Source of the DNA: Leptasterias polaris
Taxonomy: Eukaryota; Echinodermata; Asteroidea; Forcipulatida; Asteriidae
Length of the DNA: 64,000 bases
Assembly (NCBI GenBank): GCA_037783415.1
Contig: JAZGTN010000003.1
Location: forward strand, 62,001 to 126,000
Reading direction: 5' to 3'
The notes beneath the pieces are model-generated. The model searched no databases, had not been told where the DNA came from, and was given only the letters and a program-made list of their open reading frames with translations. Positions 23,824 to 34,518 of the stretch are shown here, one piece after another (positions within the stretch are counted from its first letter, which is position 1; every line of letters starts with the position of its first letter). The translations under genes were made by a program, and so were the position numbers.

Positions 23824-24016
23824 ATAGCCCCATGAATAGGGCCAATCCACTTCGTATCCTTGGCCCTAGAACCATTGCAATCATATTTTTGTGCCCGATT
23901 TAATTTTTAATCCGGGTTATGAAACTTACTGATCGAATGCTACTGTACTTGTAGAAAGCCCTAATGCTTAATTTTTTTTTAAAACATCACAGATCTTTTG
24001 GGAAAATTGTTTGCTT
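23824..24016. repeat. Left arm of long inverted repeat around the LINE
   Basis: This arm is the reverse complement of 27,522-27,720 (about 190 bases with indels, sharing 'gaaagccctaatgct' and 'gatcgaatgctactgta'). The inner ends of both arms abut the LINE, so the LINE sits at the symmetry centre of a former palindrome. Confidence 0.75.
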
Positions 24017-24122
24017 TTCGAATCGCGAGTGTGATTTTTTCCCCACATAATACTTGCGCGAAAACCATTGTCAGGTTCCCTCAACAATCCACAACAGTTA
24101 TATTATCAACTGCTGAAACTTT

Positions 24123-24258
24123 AATGGGGACCAGACTGATTCACTCAGCGCGCTGAGCGAAGGTTTTGTGAAATACGTGTAATGCGGTGCGCATCTCAAG
24201 CCCGTCTGCGCAAAAGATATTATGCTCAGCGCGTTATGTAAATCAGTCTGGTCCCCAA
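24123..24258. repeat. Hairpin with 'ggggaccagactgatt' arms
   Basis: GGGGACCAGACTGATT near 24,124 and AATCAGTCTGGTCCCC near 24,243 are inverted, with inner matching 'ctcagcgcg' pairs. It may be a MITE in the LINE leader or a structured leader RNA. Confidence 0.65.
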
Positions 24259-24360
24259 TAGATCGTATAAGTGTTGTGAAATTGTTCATGGAACCCAACT
24301 AGTATGGTTCTCGCGCAAGTTGTTAATACGTGATCAAAAAATTCACTCTCGCTACTAGAG

Positions 24361-27276
24361 ATGGCGCCGATCCATGGCGACACGGTTTTGCGAGCTCTTA
24401 CATTTTTACTTATTATGTGCTTTTTAATTACGGAGTCGTTGGGAGTTTTATCATATAGCAGAGAGGAATTGCTCGTGCTTCAACCCAGTGGAAGTGAGGT
24501 GAGCAAAGAGCTGTTATTAAGCCTGAATTCGATAAAGAATTTTCTGTCTTTACCTGTAAACTCAACTAGTGATGAAGGACCTAGCTCGACACGCTATCAG
24601 AGACGTCGGGGGCGCAGACGTGGTAAGCGTGGTGGTGCACTGTTAAGACTACGCAAACGGAACCATAAACCACCTCTACCCAGTATATTCCTTGGCAATG
24701 TACGCTCCCTGCGCCATAAGATAGACGAACTCTGCTGCCTCATCCATACTCGGAAGGACTATCGAGATTGTTCGTTATTTTGTTTTACGGAAACTTGGCT
24801 AAATTCTTCTGTTCCGGACTCAGCCGTGGTACCACCCGGATTCAATTTGTTCCGTTCGGATCGTGAATTCACTGAGGTGGACAAGTCAACAGGTGGTGGA
24901 TTGTGCTTTCTATTGAACGACGAATGGTGTACCGATGCCAAGATACTCTCACATTCATGTACACCGGAACTTGAAACACTGTTCATCAAATGCAGACCTT
25001 TTTATTTACCCCGTGAGTTTGGTTCTATTCTACTATGTGCTACATATGTGCCTCCGGATGCTAATGCTAAATCCGCTATTGATCAACTTTCTCGTATTAT
25101 TACGCAACATGAAAACAAGAACCCTGGATCGATCAGCATTGTCCTCGGTGACTTTAACCACACCAATCTGAAGAAGGGCCTGCCCAAGTTCTACCAACAT
25201 GTTAGTTGTGCCACTCGCCTTGACAATACTATTGACCACTGTTATACTACAATAAAGGGTGCTTATCGATCTCTAAAGCGTGCTCCACTGGGCAACTCTG
25301 ATCACAATATGGTGCATTTAATTCCCACATACCGTCAGCAACTGAAACGCGAGAAGCCCACAGTAAACACTGTCTCGCAATGGACGGATGCAGCCACAGA
25401 GCGACTTCAAGGGTGTTTTGCATGCACGGACTGGGATATGTTTATTGAAAGTTCAGCTGATCTTGATGAGTGCACTGACGTAACGATGGAGTACATCAAA
25501 TTTTGCGAAGAGTTATGCATTCCCAAGAAAACGGTGAAGAGGTTCCCTAATGACAAACCCTGGTTTGACCGGTCCGTTCGTACCGAACTTCTTGCTAAGG
25601 AGCAAGCATTTAGATCTGGCGATGCTCCAGCTATCAAAAAAGCCAAATACGCCGTTCAAAAGGCAATCCGGAATGCAAAACTAAGGTTTCGCAATAAACT
25701 TGAAGATGACATCTCTGCGACTAATTCAAGGGAACTGTGGAAAGGTTTCCATAAAATTACAGGCTACAAACCAAAGCCAAAACAAGCACCCCAGGACGAT
25801 ACAACACTTCCGGATCAACTGAATGACTTTTTTACACGCTTTGATCGTCCAAAAGATCGTTTACCGGATATGAGTGAAACGCTACCTCCCCCATTTGAAA
25901 TAACACTCACAGACACTCGTCGTGTCCTACGTCAGCTAAAACTCAACAAGGCACCTGGACCAGACGGCATCACCCCACGACTTCTCAGATCTTGTAATGA
26001 CTTTTTATGCAATATTTTATGTAAATTATTCAATTGGTCTTTGAAAACTTGCCATGTTCCAAATGTTTTTAAAAAATCGACCATCATTCCTGTGCCAAAA
26101 CGTTCACCAGTTACTTGCCTTAACGACTACCGCCCTGTAGCTCTAACTTCAATTGTTATGAAATGCCTTGAAACTTTAATTAGCAACTTCATCCAATCTC
26201 AGCTGCCGCCTAAATTAGACCCTTTCCAGTTTGCGTACAAGGCTAACAGGTCAGTTGACGATGCAGTATCATGGTCTTTATTCAGAGCATCTCAGTTCCT
26301 CGATAAGAACGTCCCAAACTATTGCAGGATTTTATTTGTGGATTATAGTTCGGCGTTTAACACCATATCTCCTTTTAAATTGTATGATAAACTTATAACT
26401 TTGAATTTTAACCATTCTTTGTGTCGTTGGATTTTAGATTTTTTATTGGATCGCTCACAGAAGGTTAGAATTGGTCAATGTTTCTCTAAGTCACTTGTCC
26501 TAAGTACAGGAGCGCCACAAGGATGTATTTTATCTCCAATGCTGTACTCATTGTTTACGCATGATTGTGAAGTAAACTCTGTTAATAATTTTATGGTAAA
26601 ATATGCTGACGACACTACATTAGGTGGACTTATTTTTAAGGACGATTCCATGTATCGTGATGAAGTTAATCATTTAGTTCAATGGTGTCACGACAATAAC
26701 TTAGAATTAAATGTTCAAAAGACTAAGGAAATTATTGTAGACTTCAGAAGAAATCCAGACAAAGTTGAGCCGCTAAATATTAATGGATCCGAAGTGGAAA
26801 TTGTCGACTCTTTTAAATTTTTAGGAGTGCACATATCAAACGATCTTAAGTGGGTGACTCATGTTGATTCCATTGTTAGGAAGGCCCAGCAACGGTTGTT
26901 CTTTCTTAGAAGATTGAGGAGTTTTCGTGTCAGCCAAGATTTGCTGGTAAAGTTTTATCGGGCAGTTGTTGAGAGTATTTTGACGCTCTCGATCGCTGTC
27001 TGGTATGGCAACACCACGGCAGATGACCGAAAACGCCTCAATCGTGTAGTCGGTTCTGCTAGCTTTATCATTGGTCGTGAGCTTCCTGCTTTGGATAAAC
27101 TTTATACTGCTCGGGTTCTGAAGAAATCTAGATCTATTATTTCGGATGAATTTCACCCTGCGAACAGTTTGTTTGAATTAATGAGATCAGGTAAGCGATA
27201 TAGAGCGATCAGAGCCGACTCCAACCGTACTCGCAATAGTTTTTATCCCAGTGCAATAAGGTTACTTAATGATTAA
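24361..27276 (+). CDS. LINE polyprotein: AP endonuclease + reverse transcriptase
   Basis: 971 residues starting at ATGGCGCC. Residues 1-100 contain an unusual hydrophobic stretch (LTFLLIMCFLI, about 13-24) and a strongly basic patch (RRRGRRRGKRGG, about 80). An apurinic-type endonuclease domain follows (about 105-320), with GNVRSL, FTETWL, GDFNH and SDHN motifs holding the catalytic Asn, Glu, Asp and His. The reverse transcriptase (about 520-800) has LNDYRPVALTS, VDYSSAFNT, GAPQGCILSP and the catalytic YADD at residues 748-751. The C-terminus ends in the NSFYPSAIRLLN type usual for Rex1/Babar and CR1 LINEs. Together these nick target DNA and prime reverse transcription of the element RNA. All key residues appear present. 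Confidence 0.9.
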   Translation: MAPIHGDTVLRALTFLLIMCFLITESLGVLSYSREELLVLQPSGSEVSKELLLSLNSIKNFLSLPVNSTSDEGPSSTRYQRRRGRRRGKRGGALLRLRKRNHKPPLPSIFLGNVRSLRHKIDELCCLIHTRKDYRDCSLFCFTETWLNSSVPDSAVVPPGFNLFRSDREFTEVDKSTGGGLCFLLNDEWCTDAKILSHSCTPELETLFIKCRPFYLPREFGSILLCATYVPPDANAKSAIDQLSRIITQHENKNPGSISIVLGDFNHTNLKKGLPKFYQHVSCATRLDNTIDHCYTTIKGAYRSLKRAPLGNSDHNMVHLIPTYRQQLKREKPTVNTVSQWTDAATERLQGCFACTDWDMFIESSADLDECTDVTMEYIKFCEELCIPKKTVKRFPNDKPWFDRSVRTELLAKEQAFRSGDAPAIKKAKYAVQKAIRNAKLRFRNKLEDDISATNSRELWKGFHKITGYKPKPKQAPQDDTTLPDQLNDFFTRFDRPKDRLPDMSETLPPPFEITLTDTRRVLRQLKLNKAPGPDGITPRLLRSCNDFLCNILCKLFNWSLKTCHVPNVFKKSTIIPVPKRSPVTCLNDYRPVALTSIVMKCLETLISNFIQSQLPPKLDPFQFAYKANRSVDDAVSWSLFRASQFLDKNVPNYCRILFVDYSSAFNTISPFKLYDKLITLNFNHSLCRWILDFLLDRSQKVRIGQCFSKSLVLSTGAPQGCILSPMLYSLFTHDCEVNSVNNFMVKYADDTTLGGLIFKDDSMYRDEVNHLVQWCHDNNLELNVQKTKEIIVDFRRNPDKVEPLNINGSEVEIVDSFKFLGVHISNDLKWVTHVDSIVRKAQQRLFFLRRLRSFRVSQDLLVKFYRAVVESILTLSIAVWYGNTTADDRKRLNRVVGSASFIIGRELPALDKLYTARVLKKSRSIISDEFHPANSLFELMRSGKRYRAIRADSNRTRNSFYPSAIRLLND

Positions 27277-27704
27277 TTCTTTTTAATTTGTTTTGGGGGT
27301 TTGCAATTTTGTTACTGTTATTGTCTCTCTGCATATTGTGCGCATACTGTTTATTTGTTCGTTATTGTATGCCTATGTGGTTTTAGGGTTTTCTGTATTT
27401 TTTTGTAATTTTTGTAATTGTTAATATTTTTAGACTCGCAAGCCGAAGTGAATTTCACTGTATATGTATTTATATGTGTGACAATAAACAATTGAATTGA
27501 ATTGAATTGAATTGAATTGAAAGGCAATCAATTTTCCCCCAAAATCCGTGATGTTAAAAAAAAAAATTTAGCATTAGGGCTTTCTACAAGTAGGCCTATA
27601 TACAGTAGCATTCGATCGGTAAGTTAAAAATTACATCGGGCACAACTATAGGATTGCAATGGTGCTAGGCCCAATTGGCAAGGATACGAACGAAGTGGAT
27701 TGGC

Positions 27705-28410
27705 TCTATATGGGGCTAGTGAAGACAGCATCGTATAATCATGGTGTCTCACTCTGTTCAGAAAATCACAGATTTTTTTCGTATTCAAGAGAGAGGGTTA
27801 ATATCCGTTGTGTTTCTTTCAAACTGGTAATTATCAATTGTGCAGGGCTGGGGAGGGGGGCTAGGCCTCTAGGCCTACCCTCACATTTTCGTACATTAAT
27901 GTTATTGTTGCTCGATCGCGCTGTCACTGAAGACAAGCACAACTTGTTCTTATCAGTAGTAACATATTATTTTTGTGTCACATTCTAATCCTCAAGTATG
28001 TGAAAACTTATAGACAAAGAGGTTAATTATATTAAAAATTGCACTATCGTTTGTCTCACCCAACAGTTTTTTCCCCCTGAATAAGTATTAATTGTAGCCT
28101 GCATTTTGATTTTTATAACTCAGGATGGCTGATTCAAATCAATGACTTCCAACTCGAAAATATTGTTTTAATAATGATCTTGCTAAAACAAAATTTGTTA
28201 AAGTGGTCAGATATTGCATGAGATCGCACCACAGAGCATCTAGAATCCTAACTGTTTCGGTGCATTTAAGCGGGCCTCGGAACCGTCCCATGCCGTAAGG
28301 GCTTCGCGTTACGCGCTCGTAGGAGCCACAAATTGCATTCACCATTTGCTGCTTGGTAAATTTTAACGCCCCCCCCCCCCCCCGTTTGGAAAATCCTGGA
28401 TCCGCCCCTG
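27705..28410. other. Right part of the hAT-like insertion, no gene
   Basis: Contains a poly-C run of about 18 near 28,366 just inside the right terminus. Short ORFs here have no recognisable domain. Confidence 0.4.
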
Positions 28411-29723
28411 ATTAGGTCATTTTTGGCAGAATCGCTTTCACTTTTGCAAGGTGAAAGATACATAAGTGCAGATTAAAGTGCATGTAAAGATATTTCAGAA
28501 TAAAATGTTTACCACCTAAACAAACTTACGACGAAAGTGTACGAACAACAATATTATTTATCAAAGATAGCAAGGTCAAGAGGCATTTTTAGTGTACTAC
28601 AAACTGAAATGCTGCTTTCAACAACATTGGACGGCACAAGTTTAGATGAGACTAAGTGCAATTAAAATGTCTTTTCAGATAAGGTCAAGGAAAGCATAGC
28701 AAGTGAAGACATAAAACGATGTTAGAGGCAAGGATCAATCAGCCGCATTCATAAAACCACAGAGGAAGGACCAGATAAAACCAACCAGACCTTAATCTTT
28801 AAAGGGAAAAACGACAAGATATAAATCTATACGGTAGCAACGGTACAGGTGCACAATTTTAATACGCATTGTTTAAACGATTTTGTAATTTTCTAGCTAG
28901 TGGTAGATATGACACTGCTGAAAAAAACTTTATGCATGCACATTAATGACCACCATTATTATGAAAACAGATGATGTATTCACATATCAAAATTGACATC
29001 AGCAATTTACAGTTTGGTGTGCAAGTTAACAACTTGATTGATGACAATATACTTGACATCTGTGTACTTCAGAAAACCTTTAATAAGAAGACTTGAAAGT
29101 GCCTTTCACAACTTACGAGAGGTATGTTTGCATCCCTGCCATTTTATTATTTTTTCAAAGCACTTACATATATTATAGCAACACAAAAATACTAGAAAAG
29201 GGGACACTGCAAAACCTGGGTCGACACCATGGGTGTTGTCATATAATTATATAGATAGGCCTACCGAACAGCAATCTAAATAAACAATATATTGTGTTAA
29301 CAAAACCAAAAATGCTATTGTTTTGGCAGAATTTTAAAACATTGTGTAGTTTTGAATCATTTTTTGTGTGTGTAGATATAGATGTGACAACAACAATGGT
29401 GCAATTTTTTGCAGTGTAAAACGTTGTTCATAAACAGCAAAAAACATACAATTATAAAATCATATTTAACAGTTAAACAACTAAAACAATTAAATGGAAG
29501 AATATGACAGAATCCTTAAACCAAAAGCTATATACAATAACTAAATACAAATCAAGGCCTGACGCAGTCATGCATATAGCTTTGTGATTTCTTTCAAAAT
29601 ATCTAATACATTTTCCCAAACTCCCAGTTGTTGGTATTTTCTTTTATAGCTATTCACACACAAGATCAGAGTTATTACAAAATTGTCTTCATCACTGATA
29701 AAGTGGTTGACAGATATACTCAC
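28411..29723 (-). other. Intron between EGF exon 9 and the transmembrane exon
   Basis: 28,411-28,505 matches 7,485-7,575, the resumed duplicated block. The remainder is A/T-rich without exons that I can support. A short motif 'caccatgggtgttgtcatat' at about 29,227 recurs at 43,363. Confidence 0.45.
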
Positions 29724-29843
29724 TTGTCTCACATAATGTGCCAGTGTATTCACCCGGGCAGCTGCATCTTGTCTCACCCCCTCCAAGGAGAAGGCATATC
29801 CCGCCATTCAAACATGTTAAACCAGAGCAACTAGTGGCTACAT
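29724..29843 (-). CDS. EGF-like domain exon 9
   Basis: Acceptor (…tttttcag), donor GTGAG, phase 1 at both ends. It encodes one EGF module with six Cys (SCSGLTC…LNGGIC…TRCSC…GTLC). It is closely similar to exon 7 at 33,000-33,119, including the intron sequence beside it, so exons 8-9 look like a duplicate of exons 6-7. Extracellular; EGF modules usually mediate adhesion or ligand binding. Confidence 0.85.
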
Positions 29844-30041
29844 CTGAAAAACAACAACAACAACAACAATTAAATCGAAACCTGCCCTGATGTCACACTA
29901 CTTTCAGCCATTTGCCTGCCATATCGGGGGTTAATTTGCACGTAATGATATGGTGTTCTTCTGGCACGTTGCACGTGAAATCTGATCCCAAAATTGTATA
30001 AAACAAGATTTGTTATACTTTTGATGGGTCTGGTTTCTTAC

Positions 30042-30158
30042 CCTTTTCACAGTGATGTCCGTGCCATCCCGCTTCACAATGACAGTACGCATCACCCCAC
30101 TCCTCCACGCAGCTTCCTCCGTTGTCGCAGGTCCAATATGTACATGCAGGCGGTGAAT
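30042..30158 (-). CDS. EGF-like domain exon 8
   Basis: Acceptor (…gtctgcag), donor GTAAG, phase 1-1. Six-Cys EGF module (ACTYWTCDNGGSC…AYCHCEAGWHG). Paralogous to exon 6 (34,411-34,518). The flanking 'gatgggtctggtttcttac' is shared with that exon. Confidence 0.85.
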
Positions 30159-30834
30159 CTGCAGACCGAAAAATCATTAAAGTTCTCTATTGTACTAAAC
30201 ATATGTTTATTCAAACATTACCGCAAAGGTACATATTTGGGTTAATTTCCTCACTCCTGTATGACTTTGTTCTGCTTTTTATTCAAATAAACTGATTTCA
30301 AGCATACCAAGATGCACCATATTTTTTTAAATATTCCTTTCGAAATGATTATGCAAGACCTAGGTTTGATCAGAACATAACATAAAAGTCCCTTCAAAAC
30401 TGTTTTGTTGCAGGCTCTATTTTGGTTTTATTATTAGAATTTTAACCCCACAGGAAGACTCTCAAAAATTTGAACGCTTGTTAAATACATTTTAAAAACC
30501 TTTGTTGGAAATTTACTGATGACTGTGCTTCGTGTGCAGGGTGCACAAAGAAACACTTCAGTACAGAAAAACTGAAAATGCATGTTTTCATCAAAAATGC
30601 AAGCCTACCACCAAAATGACCTTCTTGACCTGCACTCTTAGTGTGGTTAATTCTCGACCTGTAATTGTGCCACACAATGACACAGGTTACACAGTTGGCA
30701 TATCTACCTAGTAATCAAAATATCGTCTTATACAAACAAGCGTACGTATGAGGTACGTATGAGGTACCAATGAGGTACTCAAGGCACTTGAACAAACAGA
30801 AACAAATTGAGACAGGTTTCTGAATTTTAAACCA

Positions 30835-31140
30835 TGAAACCAATTTGTGTAGCACCTTATGGGTTTACAAGGTGCTGCGGCACATTCAGCAGACACTGTC
30901 AGAAACACAGGGGGAACCACTTCTCTTATGCGATAAGTGTGACTGGGATATTTTACGTGCGTAACACAACACACGGGACCAACAGCTTTACGTCCCATCC
31001 GAAGGACAAAGTAATTTTCGTAAAGTATCTTGCTCAAGGACACGTATTAGCGCCAGAACTCAAACTCCACTCTCATCAGCTGATCATAAACACCAGAGCT
31101 TGAGTCAGGTGTTCTTACCACTCGGCCACGACGTGCCACA
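30835..31140 (-). mobile_element. tRNA-Leu-like SINE in intron
   Basis: On the minus strand it opens with a tRNA-Leu-like head (GTGGCCGAGTGGTAAGAAC, then 'gactcaagctctgg'). It continues with 'ccttgagcaagatacttta' and 'ccttcggatgggacgtaaa', core sequences common in invertebrate SINEs. Related to 45,425-45,712. Confidence 0.6.
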
Positions 31141-31376
31141 AGGTAACAATTACTTATTAAAGGGACACGTTGCCTTCGGATTGGGCGCTTTGGGCTATAA
31201 CAAGCGTTTGATGTGAAAAGAACACGGTCGGAAAGATGTTTTAAAAGTAGAATATAATGATCCACACAAACATTCCTCAAAACTGTGTGGTTTTCCTTTT
31301 ATTCGTGAACTAACACGGTCCGTCATTTATGGGAGTCAAGATTTTGACTCCCATAAATGGCGGACGTGTTCCTACT

Positions 31377-31763
31377 AGTCTTATTTCCAGTCGTAAAATA
31401 GCCTTTTGTCAAGGCCTTCGTGGCTTGGAGCCGCGATCCCAAGCGACTGAAATGGGAGACCACGCACGCGAGTGGCGAAGCCACGAGGGCCTTTTCCAAC
31501 TTGTTTGCGGTTTCTAATGTGTTTCTTTATAATCTCGACTTTTGCTACCCGAAACGGTAGCAAAAGTCCAAACCAATCAGAAGTGCATAACGCACGTTTC
31601 ATACTTCATGAATAATTCATTAAAAAAACCGCAAACAAGTTGTAAAAGGCCCTCGTGGCTTCGCCACTCGGCTCGCGCGCGTGGTCTCCCGTTCAAGTCG
31701 CTCCACTGTTTACAAAGCTGTCCAAGCCACGATGGCCTTGACAAAAGGCTAGTCGTAAAACGA
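31377..31763. mobile_element. Nested foldback MITE
   Basis: Arms of ~150 bases are inverted ('agccttttgtcaaggcc', 'gtggcgaagccacgagg', 'cgcaaacaagtt'). An inner hairpin, GACTTTTGCTACC and its complement, lies at 31,536-31,568. Short ORFs on both strands are by-products of the symmetry. Confidence 0.75.
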
Positions 31764-31984
31764 TGATCAGAGTGCTGCTGTGATGTGCCGTGTCTAAGTC
31801 ATCATCCCTCCTGTCCACAATAAACTTGGTATAAACAACACCGGTTGTTTCTCTCGGTTAGTCCCATGACAGTTTTCTTACCCTGATTGACGAGGTTTCT
31901 TCTTTTTGGACACGTCTTAAATCTGTTTTTTATGGCGATCCATTTTGACATATGAACGGTGTAGGTGTTTACATACATGTACAC

Positions 31985-32160
31985 ACAAACCGAGCTACGC
32001 CGCGTATTCGCGGAATAACCGGCCACATATTCCGAAAATAGAATACATGCAACACAGGGAGGTGAACAGATCAGCCATATTATACTCACCTCCCTGTACT
32101 GCATGTGTTCTATTTTTCAGAATATGCGGCTGGTTATTCCGCGAATACGCAGCTGGCAAT
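31985..32160. repeat. Inverted repeat, ~65-bp arms
   Basis: 'gcgtattcgcggaataacc' and 'cagggaggtga' on the left are matched by their reverse complements on the right. Probably a small foldback insertion. Confidence 0.65.
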
Positions 32161-32999
32161 TTCGGGCCCAATACTGTGCTAGCTTCAGAGGTGAATGGTA
32201 TGTTACCCAGTGTTCATCTGATAGGTTTACCAGGCCACTGGCTACGGCAACAGCCTAACTACTGTTCATCGCGCATTTTGCCATTACATGGACGATGGTA
32301 TTTACGGCTGGAAATACATATACGTTTCGCGGGACAGATGTCGAGGGGTCAGAGGCCAATGTTGTTGTTTTTTAATCACCAATCACCATTCACTAATTAT
32401 TACACATTAAAGGTGTTTTATTGTAAGAACAACTCCTAATAAGGATAAGGAACACCTCTAAACAGTACAATTTCATGAGATTTGAAGACAACGTGTCCCT
32501 TTAACCCTGTGGGACGTGTGACGTAAAGTAGCCACATAGCCTAATGAGGATTATACTTAGCATGTAGTCATGCATCCATGAATTCACAAGGGAACAGTTA
32601 TCACAATTATAGGTCGTGCAAAACATGCAAACAATTACATTGAAAAGTATAAAATACATTATGTTCTGAATAAATTAAAATATTATAACAATTTTTCCCC
32701 AGCAGACACAGCAAACATGAATATTTGTAGGTTCTTTTAATATGGTGCAAAAATCATGGGTTGGGAAGATGTTGGCCCAATTTCAGTCAAGTGTGACACA
32801 CAAATAATATGTATTTCGATTAAAACAAAAACCAAGTTTAGACCTAATATTCTTAGCTTTGTGATTTATTTCATAATTTTATAATACCTATATTGGCTCA
32901 GACTCTCAGTACTTTTTTAATTGTTATACACAGAGAGTCATCAAGGTAAATTGCAAATAGTGTTTTCATCTTTGATAAGTGGTTGACAGATACACTTAC

Positions 33000-33119
33000 T
33001 TGTCTCACAGTTATTGCCAGTGAATTCACTTAAGCAGTTGCATTTTGTCCCGCCACCTCCAAGAGTTTCGCATGCTCCGCCATTCAAACATGTTACACCA
33101 AAGCAACTAGTGTCTATAT
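33000..33119 (-). CDS. EGF-like domain exon 7
   Basis: Acceptor (…tttttccag), donor GTAAG, phase 1-1. Six-Cys EGF module (SCFGVTC…LNGGAC…TKCNC…GNNC). Its sister is exon 9 at 29,724. Confidence 0.85.
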
Positions 33120-33891
33120 CTGGAAAAATAAAACAATAACATCAAAACCTGCAGTGATGTCACACGCTAATGTGAAAATTGTTTCTGGATTTGAGCAATC
33201 GTACTTTAAGTAAAGTCCTGAAAATAATAAGCACGAACAATGCATTATATAGACCATGTGACCTGTGACATCACATGTTCACAAAAGAGCCACAGAGCCA
33301 CAGAGCCTGGACTCTCTGCAGGCACAGTTTGTACGCAGCTCAATGGAAGAGAACAATACATCTTATGTTTTATGGAGATTGCACTGTCTGATTTTTCTCA
33401 ACTTTTTATAATGAAGAAAGGGGGGACATCTCATAAACTGTACAGCTGTTGCTTTTGTAACTCTTGAATTTATGTGAAATTTATGACACAAAATGTAAAT
33501 TTTCTCAATGGCCTGTGAGCTTGCCCGTCACTACTCTGTAAACAGAGGTAACATGGTCTATTATGAGAATGCAAGTTTTTTAAAGTTTTTTTTAATACAT
33601 TTCATGCAATGAAAAAAGTAACAATTTAGTCACAATGGCTGGATAGCAAAAATTACAAACAATATAAGACTTTATGCATTGATGTCACCTTAGAGGTAAA
33701 ACGATGAGGGAAAATTCAAAACGCACATATTTGTACGCACGGTACACAGGATTGGCCAATGTACAACCTCCTTTTGATCTATATAACGCCCTACTCATTG
33801 ACATCATGTGCATAAGGTATACAATACATAGTCATATAGCAATCGGCTAGATACAGGGTGCCATACCAAAGATTTGCAGCCATTGTGACTT

Positions 33892-33951
33892 CACCATGCA
33901 GTAGCTTTTCCATTCAGCTGATCAGCTGAATGGAAAAGCTACTGCATGGTG
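33892..33951. repeat. Perfect 60-bp palindrome
   Basis: The two 30-base arms are exact reverse complements with no spacer, centred on TGATCA at 33,919-33,924. It lies in the intron between EGF exons 6 and 7. The rest of 33,120-34,410 holds an inverted dispersed repeat (33,250-33,470) and nothing coding. Confidence 0.95.
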
Positions 33952-34410
33952 GTACAACTGCACCATCAAATACTTTCTTTATCTCTTGCCGATTACTATC
34001 TTCATAATATGCACTAGTCGTCATTAAGTTTACTTTTATGATGGCTTTATACACAGTTTAACCATGAATTGTTTTTCCTTGTTGTACTCTTATAAATTAC
34101 ATCACTGAGTTCATCATGAAGTTTGGATTTAGTAAGACAAGACATCTTTTCATTAATTAACTGATTTTCAATGTTTCTAGGCTGTCCATACAGATAGATA
34201 AAGCCTCAAACCAAGTTTGACAATTGCTTTATGCTATTTGAATCAAAACAATCGCATTTTAAAAGTTTAATCTTCACAAACTGATAAATTCTAACGGACT
34301 GATAGCAGTAGTACATGCAAGCGTAAAATGATTTGTGTGTTTTTGTTTCAGTGAACAATGCACGAGTTCTCATTTTCAATACAGATAGTATGATGGGTCT
34401 GGTTTCTTAC

Positions 34411-34518
34411 AAATTTCACACTGAACTCCGTACCATCCTGTAGCACAATGACAGACCGCTACACCCCAAATTGCATTACAGCTCCCTCCATTCTGGCAGG
34501 TCCAATCTATACAAGGGT
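34411..34518 (-). CDS. EGF-like domain exon 6
   Basis: Acceptor (…gatcttcag), donor GTAAG, phase 1-1. Compact six-Cys EGF module (PCIDWTCQNGGSC…VCHCATGWYG). Its sister is exon 8 at 30,042. Confidence 0.85.

Larger units (their letters stand above)
24017..27521 (+). mobile_element. LINE retrotransposon, CR1 superfamily, full-length ORF
   Basis: About 3.5 kb: a 5' leader, one long ORF, a 3' UTR with 'acaataaac' and a terminal (TTGAA)n microsatellite, the usual 3' end for CR1/Rex1-type LINEs. No separate ORF1 is seen. The leader contains a foldback hairpin (24,123-24,258). The uninterrupted ORF suggests recent insertion. Confidence 0.8.
23176..28410. mobile_element. hAT-like composite insertion, 5.2 kb
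   Basis: Termini CAGGGGCGGATACAGG (left) and CAGGGGCGGATCC (right, reverse complement) are inverted. ATTAG flanks both sides, and the empty site 'gcattaggtcatttttt' survives at 7,485. G/C runs lie just inside both ends. CAGGGGCGGATCC ends are typical of hAT-type elements, though these usually duplicate 8 bp rather than 5. It contains nested elements: a hairpin, a long inverted repeat and a LINE. No hAT transposase is present. Confidence 0.7.
31161..32500. mobile_element. TTAA-flanked DNA element, 1.34 kb, with nested foldbacks
   Basis: Ends AGGGACACGTTG and CAACGTGTCCCT are inverted, and TTAA stands on both outer sides (31,157-31,160; 32,501-32,504), the signature of piggyBac- or Kolobok-type insertion. 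No transposase ORF. It contains a hairpin of 'catttatgggagtcaa' arms (about 31,323-31,363) and two further foldbacks. Confidence 0.7.

Noticed and set aside
32041..32439. Part of a 164-codon plus-strand ORF
   Set aside because: Crosses a foldback repeat inside the TTAA element; no domain and no matching ORF in related copies.
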